Position numbers and translations under genes: made by a program. The notes under the pieces are model-generated. The model ran no database searches and was not told where the DNA came from. It worked only from the letters and a program-made list of their open reading frames with translations. Source: an uncultured Bacteroidota bacterium (GTDB lineage: Bacteria; Bacteroidota; Bacteroidia; Chitinophagales; Chitinophagaceae). From it: a DNA stretch of 64,000 bases. Below are positions 16,155 to 24,659 of the stretch, piece by piece. Every line of letters starts with the position of its first letter. The first letter of the stretch is position 1. Location: positions 1 through 64,000 of the forward strand of contig CAIVEW010000050.1 of NCBI GenBank assembly GCA_903905065.1. Reading direction: 5' to 3'.

Positions 16155-17123
16155 ATGGCTTTGCAGACCGGCTTTTCGTTATCACTTTTGAAAAAGCAAC
16201 TGAGTAAAATATCGGTTTATTTTTCGATACTCGCCATAATCTTTCTTTTTCCCCCGGATTGCTATGCGCAATTACAGGATACAGCAAGCGTGTTCAAACT
16301 GCCTATCTCACTGGACACATTTACGGTGAAAAGTGGTTTTGATGTGGATGCGTTTATTCGAAGAGTGCGATCCGACACTACATTCTACAAAGCGTTCAAA
16401 AGCATGCACCTGGTACCATATACTGCCGTAAACAGTATGAGTGTTTTCGGCAAAAGGGAAAATGTTATTGCATCGATGAACAGCAAAACGCAACAGTTGC
16501 GCGCGAATGGCTGCCGTACTACCAAGGTACTGGATCAGAAAATAACAGGAGATTTTTTTAAGGAAAACGGACAGTATAATTATTATACTGCGGAGCTTTT
16601 TGATTACCTTTTCTTTGCGTCCGAACCTGTATGCAATGAAACCGACGTTGTGGCCGGCTCAATGGACGTAAAGGGTAGGGGGCAAAATGAAAAGAGCAAG
16701 GATGAGCTGAAGCAACTTATCTTCAACCCTGGATCTAAAGTAAGCGGCGTGCCGCTGATGGGCGACCGCGCATCTATTTTTGAGGCTGGCGAGGCTGAGA
16801 AATATAACTTCAAAATAGAGGAGCGGGAGTATGATGGGCAGGACTGCTATGTGTTCTCGATAACACCGAAGCCCGGTTATCAACATTTGGTTATTTACGA
16901 CAACCTGACAACCTGGTTCCGGAGAAGTGATTATAGTATCCTGGCACGCGATTATTCGTTATCCTACCACACTTTCGTTTATGATTTTGATGTGCAAATG
17001 AAAGTGCGTACAAAGCAAATAGGAGACAGGCTGTTCCCTACCAGCATTAGTTATGACGGCAACTGGCACGTGCTGACTAAAAAAAGAGAACGGGTGAAGT
17101 TCAACGTTGAAATAACGTACTAA
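16155..17123 (+). CDS. Exported protein of unknown function
   Basis: 322 residues from ATG 16155. A TTG at 16188 would give a cleaner signal peptide (KKQLSKISVYFSILAIIFLF, ending CYAQ), and an ATG at 16113 is also open. The mature part holds SDTTFYKAFKSMHLVPYTAVNS, DQKITGDFFKENGQYNYYTAELFDYLFF and a C-terminal segment YDGNWHVLTKKRERVKFNVEITY, suggesting an outer-membrane or periplasmic beta-rich protein. I do not recognise a named family. It follows ispD after 86 bases. Confidence 0.75.
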   Translation: MALQTGFSLSLLKKQLSKISVYFSILAIIFLFPPDCYAQLQDTASVFKLPISLDTFTVKSGFDVDAFIRRVRSDTTFYKAFKSMHLVPYTAVNSMSVFGKRENVIASMNSKTQQLRANGCRTTKVLDQKITGDFFKENGQYNYYTAELFDYLFFASEPVCNETDVVAGSMDVKGRGQNEKSKDELKQLIFNPGSKVSGVPLMGDRASIFEAGEAEKYNFKIEEREYDGQDCYVFSITPKPGYQHLVIYDNLTTWFRRSDYSILARDYSLSYHTFVYDFDVQMKVRTKQIGDRLFPTSISYDGNWHVLTKKRERVKFNVEITY

Positions 17124-17329
17124 CAGCGGTAACAACCACAGCCCCCTGAAGGGAGACCCTGCTTGCAAAGCCTTTCTGATGTAGTTGTATTTCCGTGGCC
17201 AAAAGCCGGTGTTGTTAGCGTCTATAACTTGTGGTATCCGTTGTTTATTGAAAAGTTAAAACACCGTAAAAAACACTCGGATTTCACCTGTATATACGTA
17301 ACTTTACGTAACAATTTTCTAAAAAACGT

Positions 17330-18109
17330 ATGAATAACTACAATCAACAGGACTTCTCTGACTATACAGTTGTTGATAGTCACCAGGTAAGCGGCACCGG
17401 TGTCGTCGCTAAAAAATTTATGGCTAATGTGTTTGCGTGGATGTTTGTGGCGCTGGGCATATCCACTCTTTTTGCCATTTTGTTCACTTATGACGCGTCT
17501 CTAAGCAGCTTGATGTATCACGACGCAATTTTACGGAATGGGTCGGTTGGCAAAAGCATGACAGGCCTCGGCATGTTCATCTCATTTGCCCCCATCGTCT
17601 TTGTATTGATCATGTCATTTGCATTCCAGCGCTTGTCGGCTCCGGCGCTTACTTTATTCTTCCTCCTTTATGCTACCACGATGGGCATGAGCCTTAGCGT
17701 GTTGCTGTTTATTTATACCACCAGCTCAGTGATCGGCTGTTTTGGTGCTGCTGCTGCAATGTTTGGTGTGATGGCGGTGATGGGATATACTACAGACAAA
17801 GATCTTACGTCCATGGGGCGCTTGCTTATGATGGGCTTGGTTGGTATCATTATCGCCAGCCTGATAAATATGTTCATCGGCAGTTCCGGCATGAACTGGA
17901 TCATTAGTATCGTTGGCGTGGCTGTTTTTACAGGCCTTACAGCTTATGATACGCAAAAATTAAAGCGTATCGGTGCAGGCCTTGAGTATGAGGGTACATC
18001 GGCTAATGACACGAAGAAGCTGGCCTTAATGGGTGCGCTGAGCCTTTACCTCGATTTTATCAACCTTTTTATTATGTTGATGAGGCTTTTCGGTGACAGG
18101 AGGAACTAA
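17330..18109 (+). CDS. Bax inhibitor-1/YccA family membrane protein
   Basis: 259 residues with about seven membrane segments, e.g. VFAWMFVALGISTLFAILF, FAPIVFVLIMSFAF, GLVGIIIASLINMFI and the C-terminal TAYDTQKLKRIGAG motif typical of BI-1/YccA proteins. Family members are proposed pH-sensitive calcium leak channels or regulators of membrane proteases. The 206-base gap upstream holds no gene I can see. A strong terminator follows at 18161. Confidence 0.9.
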   Translation: MNNYNQQDFSDYTVVDSHQVSGTGVVAKKFMANVFAWMFVALGISTLFAILFTYDASLSSLMYHDAILRNGSVGKSMTGLGMFISFAPIVFVLIMSFAFQRLSAPALTLFFLLYATTMGMSLSVLLFIYTTSSVIGCFGAAAAMFGVMAVMGYTTDKDLTSMGRLLMMGLVGIIIASLINMFIGSSGMNWIISIVGVAVFTGLTAYDTQKLKRIGAGLEYEGTSANDTKKLALMGALSLYLDFINLFIMLMRLFGDRRN

Positions 18110-18160
18110 TTTAAAACTCAAAAGTAACAATTCACAAATCAAAATTTTGAAATCGAATTC

Positions 18161-18193
18161 CGGGTCATCTTGTAAAGATGGCCCGTTTTTTTT
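18161..18193 (+). terminator. Rho-independent terminator after the YccA-family gene
   Basis: CGGGTCATCTT pairs with AAGATGGCCCG across a GTA loop (one G-T wobble), followed directly by eight T. Confidence 0.88.
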
Positions 18194-18254
18194 GTGTACA
18201 AATTATCGGATAAATTTTCCTATGTTTTTGATTTTTGACTTTTGAATTTGCAGC

Positions 18255-18818
18255 ATGCTGAACCTGAAAATTATTATCGCAAGTACTCGCCCGGGCCGCA
18301 AGGCGCCAATCATAGCTAGCTGGTTTACGGAAATAGCAATGAAGCATCCCGATTTTAATGTTGAGGTCCTCGATCTTGCGGTTATTAATCTGCCTTTTCT
18401 CGATGAGCCAGAACACCCGCGATTTCAGCGATACCAGCATCAGCACACCAAGGACTGGAGTGCTACTATTAATGCGGCAGATGCCTTTGTGATCGTAACC
18501 TCAGAGTACAACTATGGCTATCCGGCAACGATCAAGAACGCTATTGACTTTCTCTCAAAAGAATGGCAATACAAGGCAGTGGGCTTTGTGAGCTATGGTG
18601 GTGTATCCGGAGGTACCAGGGCTGTACAGATGCTGAAGGGCGTGATCACAGCGGTAGACATGATGCCGATATCCATGGCCGTGCATATCCCTGCTTTTAC
18701 AAAACATATTGACGAAAACGGCAAATTTATAAATGACCCCGGCCTGGATAAGTCAGCGGATATGATGCTCAATGAGCTGTATAAATGGGCTGGGGCGCTA
18801 AAGACGATGAGGGGGTAG
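18255..18818 (+). CDS. NADPH-dependent FMN reductase-family oxidoreductase
   Basis: 187 residues of flavodoxin-like fold. IIIASTRPGRKAPIIASWF is the phosphate-binding loop for FMN, and VTSEYNYGYPATIKNAIDFL is the conserved flavin-binding segment of this family (NADPH-dependent quinone or azo reductases). It would reduce quinones or similar electrophiles using NADPH. The phrase before the ATG (TTTTGAATTTG) resembles that before scpA. Confidence 0.9.
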   Translation: MLNLKIIIASTRPGRKAPIIASWFTEIAMKHPDFNVEVLDLAVINLPFLDEPEHPRFQRYQHQHTKDWSATINAADAFVIVTSEYNYGYPATIKNAIDFLSKEWQYKAVGFVSYGGVSGGTRAVQMLKGVITAVDMMPISMAVHIPAFTKHIDENGKFINDPGLDKSADMMLNELYKWAGALKTMRG

Positions 18819-18878
18819 CTAATTTTCAGAAGATTTCTCCGTTTGGTTCGCTGCGCTCTCTTCACTGCGGAATGACCG

Positions 18879-19622
18879 TCACTTTTCAGCAGCATAAAGT
18901 GTCGTCACCCCAAAAGTCAGCGGCCGTGCTTTTGCATCTTTAAAGCCGCACTGCAGCAGTATCTCACAAAACTTTTTTCCTTCAGGGAAGGCCATTACTG
19001 ATTCCGGCAAGTATGTGTAGGCTTTGCTATGTTTGGAGACGAGCTTGCCGAGTGTAGGCAGTATGTAACGAAAGTAGAAGCTGTATAATTGTTTTATTCC
19101 CGGGCGGGTGGGGTGTGAGAATTCCAGTATCACCACTTTGCCTCCGGGGCGCAATACACGGCACATCTCGGTAAGGCCAGCTTCCAGGTGCTCAAAGTTG
19201 CGGACACCGTAGGCGCACATTACCGCATCGAATTCTCCGTTCGCGAACGGCATAGATTCACTGTCGCCGGTTTGCAGGGATATGACTTGTTGCAGGTTTT
19301 TATCAGCTATTTTCTTACGGCCCACATCCAGCATGCCTGTGGCTATGTCCACACCTGTTATTCGTTTAGGCCGTATTGTTCTGGCTGCAGCTATGGCCAT
19401 GTCTCCGGTGCCGGTGGCTACATCCAGTATGGCCTGGGGTTTTATTTGAGCTACTTCGGCAATCGCTTTTTTGCGCCAGCCTTTGTCGATGCCCATCGAC
19501 AAAAAATGGTTCAGGAAATCGTAGCGGCCGGCTATATTATTAAACATATCGGCTACTTGCGCTTTCTTGCTTAAATTTGAGGCCGCATCAGGTACTATTT
19601 TGGCAGCAGGATTGGATTGCAT
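18879..19622 (-). CDS. ubiE: Demethylmenaquinone methyltransferase UbiE/MenG
   Basis: 247 residues. FNNIAGRYDFLNHFLSMGIDKGWRK, split by this family's signature, starts the domain. LDVATGTGDMAIAAA is the SAM-binding motif I, GVDIATGMLDVG motif II, and MCAYGVRNFEHLEAGL plus VILEFSHPTRPGI complete the UbiE pattern. It methylates demethylmenaquinone in the last step of menaquinone synthesis. Bacteroidota normally use menaquinone only, so MenG activity is the likely one. Confidence 0.93.
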   Translation of the reverse strand: MQSNPAAKIVPDAASNLSKKAQVADMFNNIAGRYDFLNHFLSMGIDKGWRKKAIAEVAQIKPQAILDVATGTGDMAIAAARTIRPKRITGVDIATGMLDVGRKKIADKNLQQVISLQTGDSESMPFANGEFDAVMCAYGVRNFEHLEAGLTEMCRVLRPGGKVVILEFSHPTRPGIKQLYSFYFRYILPTLGKLVSKHSKAYTYLPESVMAFPEGKKFCEILLQCGFKDAKARPLTFGVTTLYAAEK

Positions 19623-19662
19623 GGCTGCAAAAGTACGGTTTATGTGTTTTAACCGCGCAAGA

Positions 19663-19797
19663 ATGTCTCCCGCAAAGACGCAAAGGCGCGCGTTCTCTTA
19701 TGTCGTATTTAAGGGCGCAAACATTGAGCGTTGGCGGTCTTGAAAAAAAATAAATAGTATCTCGGGAAAAATGCGCTTCTGAGCCTTTGCGAGAAAT
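19663..19797. repeat. Inverted copies of a CGCAAAGG phrase between ubiE and engB
   Basis: CTCCCGCAAAGACGCAAAGG (from 19664) is answered in inverse by GAGCCTTTGCGAGA (near 19780-19793). The same wording appears at 4925-4943 and, degraded, near 37535-37555. These look like members of a dispersed repeat rather than gene parts. Confidence 0.45.
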
Positions 19798-19809
19798 CTT
19801 TACGTAACA

Positions 19810-20445
19810 ATGGAAATAACAACCGCGAAATATATCATCAGCAGCCCCAAGGTGGAAGGATGCCCCAAGCCGGACATGCCGGAGTATGCCTTTATTGGCC
19901 GCTCTAACGTGGGGAAGTCGTCGCTGATTAATATGCTCACTAACCAGAGCAAACTGGCCAAGACCTCTAATACCCCAGGTAAGACACAGCTTATCAATCA
20001 TTTCCTCATCAACAACTCGTTCTATATTGTGGACCTGCCGGGCTATGGTTTTGCAAAGGTTTCCCAAAACACCCGCTCCACCTGGGAGAAGATGATAGCC
20101 GGCTACCTGCAGCAGCGCACCAATCTTGTTACCGTATTCGTACTTATAGATAGCCGTCACGAGCCACAAAACATAGACCTTGCCTTCCTGCGTAAGCTAG
20201 GCGCATGGGGTGTGCCATTCAATGTCATATTCACCAAGGCCGATAAAAGCACCCAGCGCGAGGCTGCCAAACACGCCCGCCAGTTTATAGAGGCTATGAA
20301 GCAGGAATGGGAGTTCATCCCCCGCAGCTTTATAACGAGCGCCATAAAATTCCTTGGCCGTAAAGAAATACTTGCTTTTATCGACGAAATGAACAAAGAT
20401 TTTAAGCTGGAGGAGATCGTAAAGCCGGAGAAAGAAGATAAGTGA
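19810..20445 (+). CDS. engB: Ribosome biogenesis GTPase EngB (YihA/YsxC)
   Basis: 211 residues. G1 GRSNVGKSSLI, the switch region with NTPGKTQLINHF, G3 DLPGYG and G4 FTKADK are all present in the EngB arrangement. This essential GTPase helps assemble the large ribosomal subunit. Its stop overlaps a GTG that could start tsaD, so the two are probably cotranscribed. Confidence 0.94.
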   Translation: MEITTAKYIISSPKVEGCPKPDMPEYAFIGRSNVGKSSLINMLTNQSKLAKTSNTPGKTQLINHFLINNSFYIVDLPGYGFAKVSQNTRSTWEKMIAGYLQQRTNLVTVFVLIDSRHEPQNIDLAFLRKLGAWGVPFNVIFTKADKSTQREAAKHARQFIEAMKQEWEFIPRSFITSAIKFLGRKEILAFIDEMNKDFKLEEIVKPEKEDK

Positions 20446-20462
20446 TAAAAAGTTATATACCC

Positions 20463-21476
20463 ATGCCTTCAGAAACAATAAACATATTAGCCATTGAGTC
20501 ATCCTGCGATGAAACGAGCGCTGCCGTCATACAAAATGGCAAGGTGCTGAGTAATACGATTGCCACGCAAAAAGTACATGAGCGTTACGGGGGCGTAGTA
20601 CCGGAATTGGCCTCGCGCGCCCATATGCAAAACATTGTGCCGGTGGTAGATGCCGCGCTGGCTGATGCCGGAGTAAATAAAGCAGAAATTACAGCGGTAG
20701 CATTTACCCAGGCTCCCGGATTGATAGGGTCTTTGCTGGTAGGGACGTGTTTTGCAAAAGCCTTTGCGCAAGCGTTGCATTTGCCGCTCATAGCCGTACA
20801 TCACATGCAGGCGCATGTATTGGCGCATTTTATTGAAGATAAGCCGGACTTCCCTTTTTTATGTCTCACTGTTTCGGGAGGACATACGCAGATCGTGCTC
20901 TGCCGCGATTACCTGGATATGGAAGTGCTGGGAGAGACCATAGATGATGCCGCGGGAGAGGCATTTGATAAAGTAGCCAAAATGATGGGGCTGCCATATC
21001 CAGGTGGGCCGCTCATTGACAAGTACGCAGCGGAGGGCGATCCTCTGCGTTTTAAATTTCCGATGTCAGAGATGAAGGATTATGAATTCAGCTTTAGCGG
21101 CGTTAAGACCTCTGTGCTGTACTTTTTACAGGCGCAACGAAAGATCGACCCGGATTTTGCAGAAAAGAACAGGAACGACATTTGCGCCTCTGTGCAGCAC
21201 ACGATCGTTAATATGCTGATGGCCAAGCTGCGCAAAGCCGCGAAAGAACTGAATATAAAACAGGTAGGTATTGCCGGCGGTGTATCGGCCAATAGCGGCT
21301 TGCGCAAGGCAATAAAAGAAGCTGGAGAAAAATACGGATGGAAGGTATATATCCCCCGTTTTGAATACTGCACAGACAATGCCGCCATGATAGGTATAAC
21401 GGGCTATCATAAATTCCTTAAAGGTGACTTTGCAGATATGTCGGTAACGCCTACCGCACGGGCAACATGGCATTAA
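20463..21476 (+). CDS. tsaD: tRNA t6A synthesis protein TsaD
   Basis: 337 residues from MPSETINILAIESSCDETSA. A GTG at 20442 overlapping the engB stop would add seven residues and is a possible coupled start. ESSCDETS, the metal-binding HHMQAH, SGGHTQIVL, DDAAGEAFDKVAKM and GGVSANSGLR are the TsaD/Kae1 motifs. With TsaB, TsaC and TsaE it adds threonylcarbamoyl to A37 of tRNAs reading ANN codons. Length is typical. Confidence 0.95.
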   Translation: MPSETINILAIESSCDETSAAVIQNGKVLSNTIATQKVHERYGGVVPELASRAHMQNIVPVVDAALADAGVNKAEITAVAFTQAPGLIGSLLVGTCFAKAFAQALHLPLIAVHHMQAHVLAHFIEDKPDFPFLCLTVSGGHTQIVLCRDYLDMEVLGETIDDAAGEAFDKVAKMMGLPYPGGPLIDKYAAEGDPLRFKFPMSEMKDYEFSFSGVKTSVLYFLQAQRKIDPDFAEKNRNDICASVQHTIVNMLMAKLRKAAKELNIKQVGIAGGVSANSGLRKAIKEAGEKYGWKVYIPRFEYCTDNAAMIGITGYHKFLKGDFADMSVTPTARATWH

Positions 21477-21485
21477 CCGGCGATT

Positions 21486-22193
21486 ATGAGCAATAATTAT
21501 TTCCAATTCAGGCAATTCCGGATAGAGCAGGACAGGTGCGCCATGAAGGTAACTACTGATGCCTGTATACAGGGCGCATGGACGCCACTAATGCCGGAAG
21601 TAAAGCGGGTACTGGACATCGGTGCCGGAACAGGCTTGCTGTCTTTGATGCTTGCACAGAGAAATGGCGACATTACCGTTGAAGCAGTAGAGTTCGATAA
21701 ACCGGCTGCTATGCAAGCTGCGGAAAACATCAACGCTTCGCCGTGGAAAGACCGTGTAAAGGTTATTGATCGGGACATTCGCGATCATATTGCCGGTAGC
21801 AAGTACGATCTGATCATCACCAATCCGCCATTTTTCAATAATAGCTTACTGGGGGATAAAAAAAGCCGGAATACTGCCCGGCATACACTTTCACTTACTT
21901 ATACTGAGCTATTAAAGTCCATCTCTGTCAACCTCAATGAGGATGGGTATTTCTCGATATTACTGCCAAATACTGAGTATATCCAGTGGAAAGAATTGGT
22001 TGGTTCCTCTTTCTATGAAGTTGGAAGATTGTCAGTTAGCCATACAGCTGATGCACCGGTAAAGAGGGTGGTGGGGCTGTTCGCTAGGAAGGATACAATT
22101 ATAACAAACGAACAGTTAGTGATAAAGGGCGGCGATAACAATTACACCCGGGCTTTCATAGATTTGCTTTCGCCGTTTTACCTTGATCTTTAA
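21486..22193 (+). CDS. trmN6: tRNA1(Val) (adenine(37)-N6)-methyltransferase TrmN6
   Basis: 235 residues. FRQFRIEQDRCAMKVTTDAC is the family's N-terminal pattern, LDIGAGTGLLSLMLAQR the SAM-binding motif and TNPPFFNN the adenine-N6 catalytic NPPF. It methylates A37 in valine tRNA. It starts 9 bases after tsaD, so the engB-tsaD-trmN6 run is probably one transcript with two tRNA-A37 modification enzymes. Its 3' end overlaps the convergent membrane protein gene by 38 bases. Confidence 0.9.
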   Translation: MSNNYFQFRQFRIEQDRCAMKVTTDACIQGAWTPLMPEVKRVLDIGAGTGLLSLMLAQRNGDITVEAVEFDKPAAMQAAENINASPWKDRVKVIDRDIRDHIAGSKYDLIITNPPFFNNSLLGDKKSRNTARHTLSLTYTELLKSISVNLNEDGYFSILLPNTEYIQWKELVGSSFYEVGRLSVSHTADAPVKRVVGLFARKDTIITNEQLVIKGGDNNYTRAFIDLLSPFYLDL

Positions 22194-22608
22194 CGTTTTC
22201 CGGTTTTTTCTTTTTGAACGAAAAGAACAGGCAGATCAGCATCCAGTCTATCCAGATCAGGTAAAAGCCATAGTGGAAGCGCCTCCCCAGCCATTTATGC
22301 GACAGGTCGTAGGTGAAATCGTCGTAAGTAAAATACAGTGCGGTTATTGCCGTCATCAGGGCCAGTATATGCAGCAATCGCGCTGTAATATGCGGCAATG
22401 TTTTTTGAACAATTGTATGCCCTACGAATAATATCAAAAGGAACAGGTACACTGCTATTGCGCCCTCCCACCATACTTTCAGCAGGTTGTATTCTTTATA
22501 AAAGAAGGTCATGCCCACCTTGCCGATCCACGATGCCTTGGACAACAAGTAGCCCGATAAAACCGAGAGGCCTGCCAGAAGCGTAAGGAATAGGACGGTG
22601 CGTTTCAT
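22156..22608 (-). CDS. Small integral membrane protein of unknown function
   Basis: 150 residues with four predicted membrane segments: TVLFLTLLAGLSVLSGYLL, AIAVYLFLLILFVGHTIV, LLHILALMTAITALYF and FYLIWIDWMLICLFFSF, then a basic tail (KKKKPENVKDQGK). No known family is recognised. Its ATG shares one base with the stop of the NYN-LOTUS gene (TAATG), so it is very likely translated by re-initiation from that gene. Confidence 0.7.
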   Translation of the reverse strand: MKRTVLFLTLLAGLSVLSGYLLSKASWIGKVGMTFFYKEYNLLKVWWEGAIAVYLFLLILFVGHTIVQKTLPHITARLLHILALMTAITALYFTYDDFTYDLSHKWLGRRFHYGFYLIWIDWMLICLFFSFKKKKPENVKDQGKTAKANL

Positions 22609-23408
22609 TATTTTCTCTTGGTAACTTTTTTATTGGGAACATTATTTTTATTCGCGGGCTTCACCTTAATGTACACCAGCTTTATATTGCTTTTATCTGT
22701 CTGCCGTTCGTCTATTTCAAAGTGCTGTGTGCTTTTGATTAGCTGGCCCAGCTTGTTGAATCCATAATTGCGCGGATCGAAGTCAGGCTCTTTTTTTAGC
22801 ATCATTTTCCCTACCTCACCCAGGAACGCCCAGCCCGATTCATCTGCCACATCACCCACACTGGATGCTATCAGTTGGATGGCTTTCTTGTCAAGGGGTT
22901 TAATGGTACTTCCCGTGGCGGGTTCTTCTTTTCGCTCTTCCTCTTCTTTTACAGTATCAACGGCCCGTTCGGCAAGTATTTCTATATAGATGAACTGGTC
23001 GCAGGCGGCAATAAAAGGGGAGGGGGTTTTCCGCTGGCCCATGCCTATTACCTTAACCCCAGCCTCACGCAGGCGCAGCGCCAGCCGGGTGAAATCACTG
23101 TCACTGGATATGATGCAAAAACCGTCTACTTTGCCGGTATAGAGTATATCCATTGCATCAATGATCATGGCAGAGTCGGTGGCATTTTTGCCCGTGGTGT
23201 AGCTATACTGTTGTATTGGCGTAATGGCGTTTTCCAGCAAAACAGATTTCCAGCCCGATACCGTTGGCTTTGTCCAGTCGCCATAAATTCTTTTAAACGT
23301 GGGGGTGCCGTACTTTGCTATCTCCGCCATCATTCCTTTTACGTTCGCATAAGGCACGTTATCGGCGTCAATAAGTACAGCGAACCGCAGTTCGTTTTGG
23401 TTAAGCAT
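22608..23408 (-). CDS. NYN-domain ribonuclease-like protein with OST-HTH/LOTUS domain
   Basis: 266 residues. The NYN (PIN-like) domain spans ~1-150, with acidic residues at FAVLIDADNVPY, GKNATDSAMIIDAMD and CIISSDSDFTRL as expected for a metal-dependent RNase. Residues ~180-250 form an OST-HTH/LOTUS domain (WAFLGEVGKMMLKKEPDFDP, NYGFNKLGQLIKS), an RNA-binding winged helix. The C-terminus is Lys-rich. Such proteins probably process or decay RNA; the target is unknown. It is translationally linked to the membrane protein at 22156. Confidence 0.88.
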   Translation of the reverse strand: MLNQNELRFAVLIDADNVPYANVKGMMAEIAKYGTPTFKRIYGDWTKPTVSGWKSVLLENAITPIQQYSYTTGKNATDSAMIIDAMDILYTGKVDGFCIISSDSDFTRLALRLREAGVKVIGMGQRKTPSPFIAACDQFIYIEILAERAVDTVKEEEERKEEPATGSTIKPLDKKAIQLIASSVGDVADESGWAFLGEVGKMMLKKEPDFDPRNYGFNKLGQLIKSTQHFEIDERQTDKSNIKLVYIKVKPANKNNVPNKKVTKRK

Positions 23409-23440
23409 GGCTTGGTTTGTTTAAGTAGTTGTAAGGTACA

Positions 23441-23471
23441 AAAAATAAAATCCGGCAAACAAGCCGGATTT
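23441..23471 (-). terminator. Terminator after fsa
   Basis: AAATCCGGC (23448-23456) pairs with GCCGGATTT (23463-23471). On the minus strand the stem is followed by a T-rich tract (AAAAAATAAAA on the plus strand), so it ends the fsa transcript. Confidence 0.8.
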
Positions 23472-23521
23472 TTAAATTATTTCTTCCTGGATTTTGATTT
23501 TGTCTCTGATTTTTTGATAGC

Positions 23522-24175
23522 TTATTGCATCGATTGCGCGTCCTTGAGGAACTGTTCCAGGCCAAGATCAGTCAATGGATGTTTGAGCAAACCTAAAATA
23601 GATGACAACGGACAAGTACAAACATCGGCACCGGCCTCCGCACAACGAACGATGTGCAGCGGATTGCGGATGGAAGCGGCAAGCACTTCGGTCATAAAGC
23701 CTTGCGAATTGTAGATGCCCACGATCTGCTCGATAAGCTGCACACCATCCCAACTGCTATCGTCTATGCGGCCTATGAACGGAGACACAAAAGTAGCACC
23801 CGCCTTGGCGGCCAGTATTGCCTGTCCGGCAGAAAATACGAGTGTACAATTGGTCCGGATGTGATTATCAGTGAACCATTTTATGGCTTTTATTCCGTCC
23901 TTGATCATAGGTACTTTCACCACTATGTTCTTATGGATCTGCACCAGTTTTTTTCCTTCTTCTATTATACCTTCAAAGGTAGTCCCCAGCACCTCGGCGC
24001 TGACCGGGCCGTCCACCATCTCGCAGATGGTCTTGTAATGTTGCATCACCGCATCATGTCCCTTGATGCCTTCTTTTGCCATCAGTGATGGGTTGGTAGT
24101 TACGCCGTCGAGGATACCGAGGTCATGTGCCTCTTTTATCTGTGCGAGGTTTGCTGTATCGATGAAAAATTTCAT
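23522..24175 (-). CDS. fsa: Fructose-6-phosphate aldolase / small transaldolase
   Basis: 217 residues, the short form of the transaldolase family. MKFFIDTANLAQIKEAHDLG and GVTTNPSLMAKEG are the N-terminal signature, and VVKVPMIKDGIKAIKWF carries the Schiff-base Lys. FVSPFIGRIDDSSWDG follows. It either cleaves fructose-6-phosphate or acts as a transaldolase in the pentose phosphate pathway; the short TalC-like proteins do one or the other and sequence alone does not decide. The gene is ended by a strong hairpin. Confidence 0.9.
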   Translation of the reverse strand: MKFFIDTANLAQIKEAHDLGILDGVTTNPSLMAKEGIKGHDAVMQHYKTICEMVDGPVSAEVLGTTFEGIIEEGKKLVQIHKNIVVKVPMIKDGIKAIKWFTDNHIRTNCTLVFSAGQAILAAKAGATFVSPFIGRIDDSSWDGVQLIEQIVGIYNSQGFMTEVLAASIRNPLHIVRCAEAGADVCTCPLSSILGLLKHPLTDLGLEQFLKDAQSMQ

Positions 24176-24194
24176 ATTTGTTCTGTTTCGTGGG

Positions 24195-24202
24195 CAAAGT
24201 TA
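24195..24202 (-). promoter_or_regulatory. Candidate -7 box for fsa
   Basis: TAACTTTG on the minus strand fits TAnnTTTG and predicts a start near 24189, 14 bases before the ATG. Confidence 0.45.
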
Positions 24203-24307
24203 ATCAAAACAATAGCTAAGTTAAGGTGAAGATATTCTAATGGGGATATTGTGTGCGGAAGTAAGAACATAAGGCGGAAAGCGTGCTTCGATTGAAGGCA
24301 AAAAAAA

Positions 24308-24405
24308 CCGGCAAGTTACTCACATCGCACCGCTACAACCAAACGCCCTTGCTGCATTCCTGCCCTGGGGGATTCATCGGGAGCTGGCCGTATAAGACTT
24401 GCCGG
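24308..24405 (-). ncRNA. ffs: Signal recognition particle RNA (4.5S type)
   Basis: On the minus strand the universally conserved domain IV hairpin is plain: CCCAGGGCAGGAATGCAGC followed by AAGGG. The ends pair (CCGGCAAGT at 24405-24397 with ACTTGCCGG), giving an RNA of about 98 bases without an Alu domain, as expected for small bacterial SRP RNA. It forms the SRP with Ffh for cotranslational targeting. A run of eight T follows the 3' end (24300-24307), and a TACTTTTG box ends 5 bases before the 5' end. It accounts for part of the 484-base gap between fsa and the ClC gene; 24421-24600 shows nothing clear. Confidence 0.93.
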
Positions 24406-24409
24406 GGCG

Positions 24410-24417
24410 CAAAAGTA
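24410..24417 (-). promoter_or_regulatory. -7 box of ffs
   Basis: TACTTTTG on the minus strand lies 5-6 bases before the 5' end of the SRP RNA deduced from end pairing, which is the expected distance for a TAnnTTTG promoter. Confidence 0.65.
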
Positions 24418-24635
24418 CATCAAAAAGAACAAAAAGTAAAAATAAAAGATCAAAATTGCTTTGAGTTTTTTGAGTATATTTTTAAAATTATTTTAATACA
24501 TGATGTAAGCGCTTTCTAATTATAAAAGGTTGGCTATAAATAGTTTCAGCCGCAGACTGCATGATATGCGTTTAGAATCGAAGATTTGTATGTTCCAAAC
24601 CTACTGACGACTCGGAAAAACTGTTTCTGCTGCAC

Positions 24636-24643
24636 TACCTTTG
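24636..24643 (+). promoter_or_regulatory. Candidate -7 box for the ClC gene
   Basis: TACCTTTG matches TAnnTTTG and is identical to the rnpB box. The predicted start near 24649 leaves an 11-base leader. Confidence 0.45.
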
Positions 24644-24659
24644 GCTTTCAATTCAGGGC

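Noticed and set aside
19588-20169. 193-residue minus-strand frame over engB
   Set aside because: Antisense to the GTPase gene with no recognisable features.
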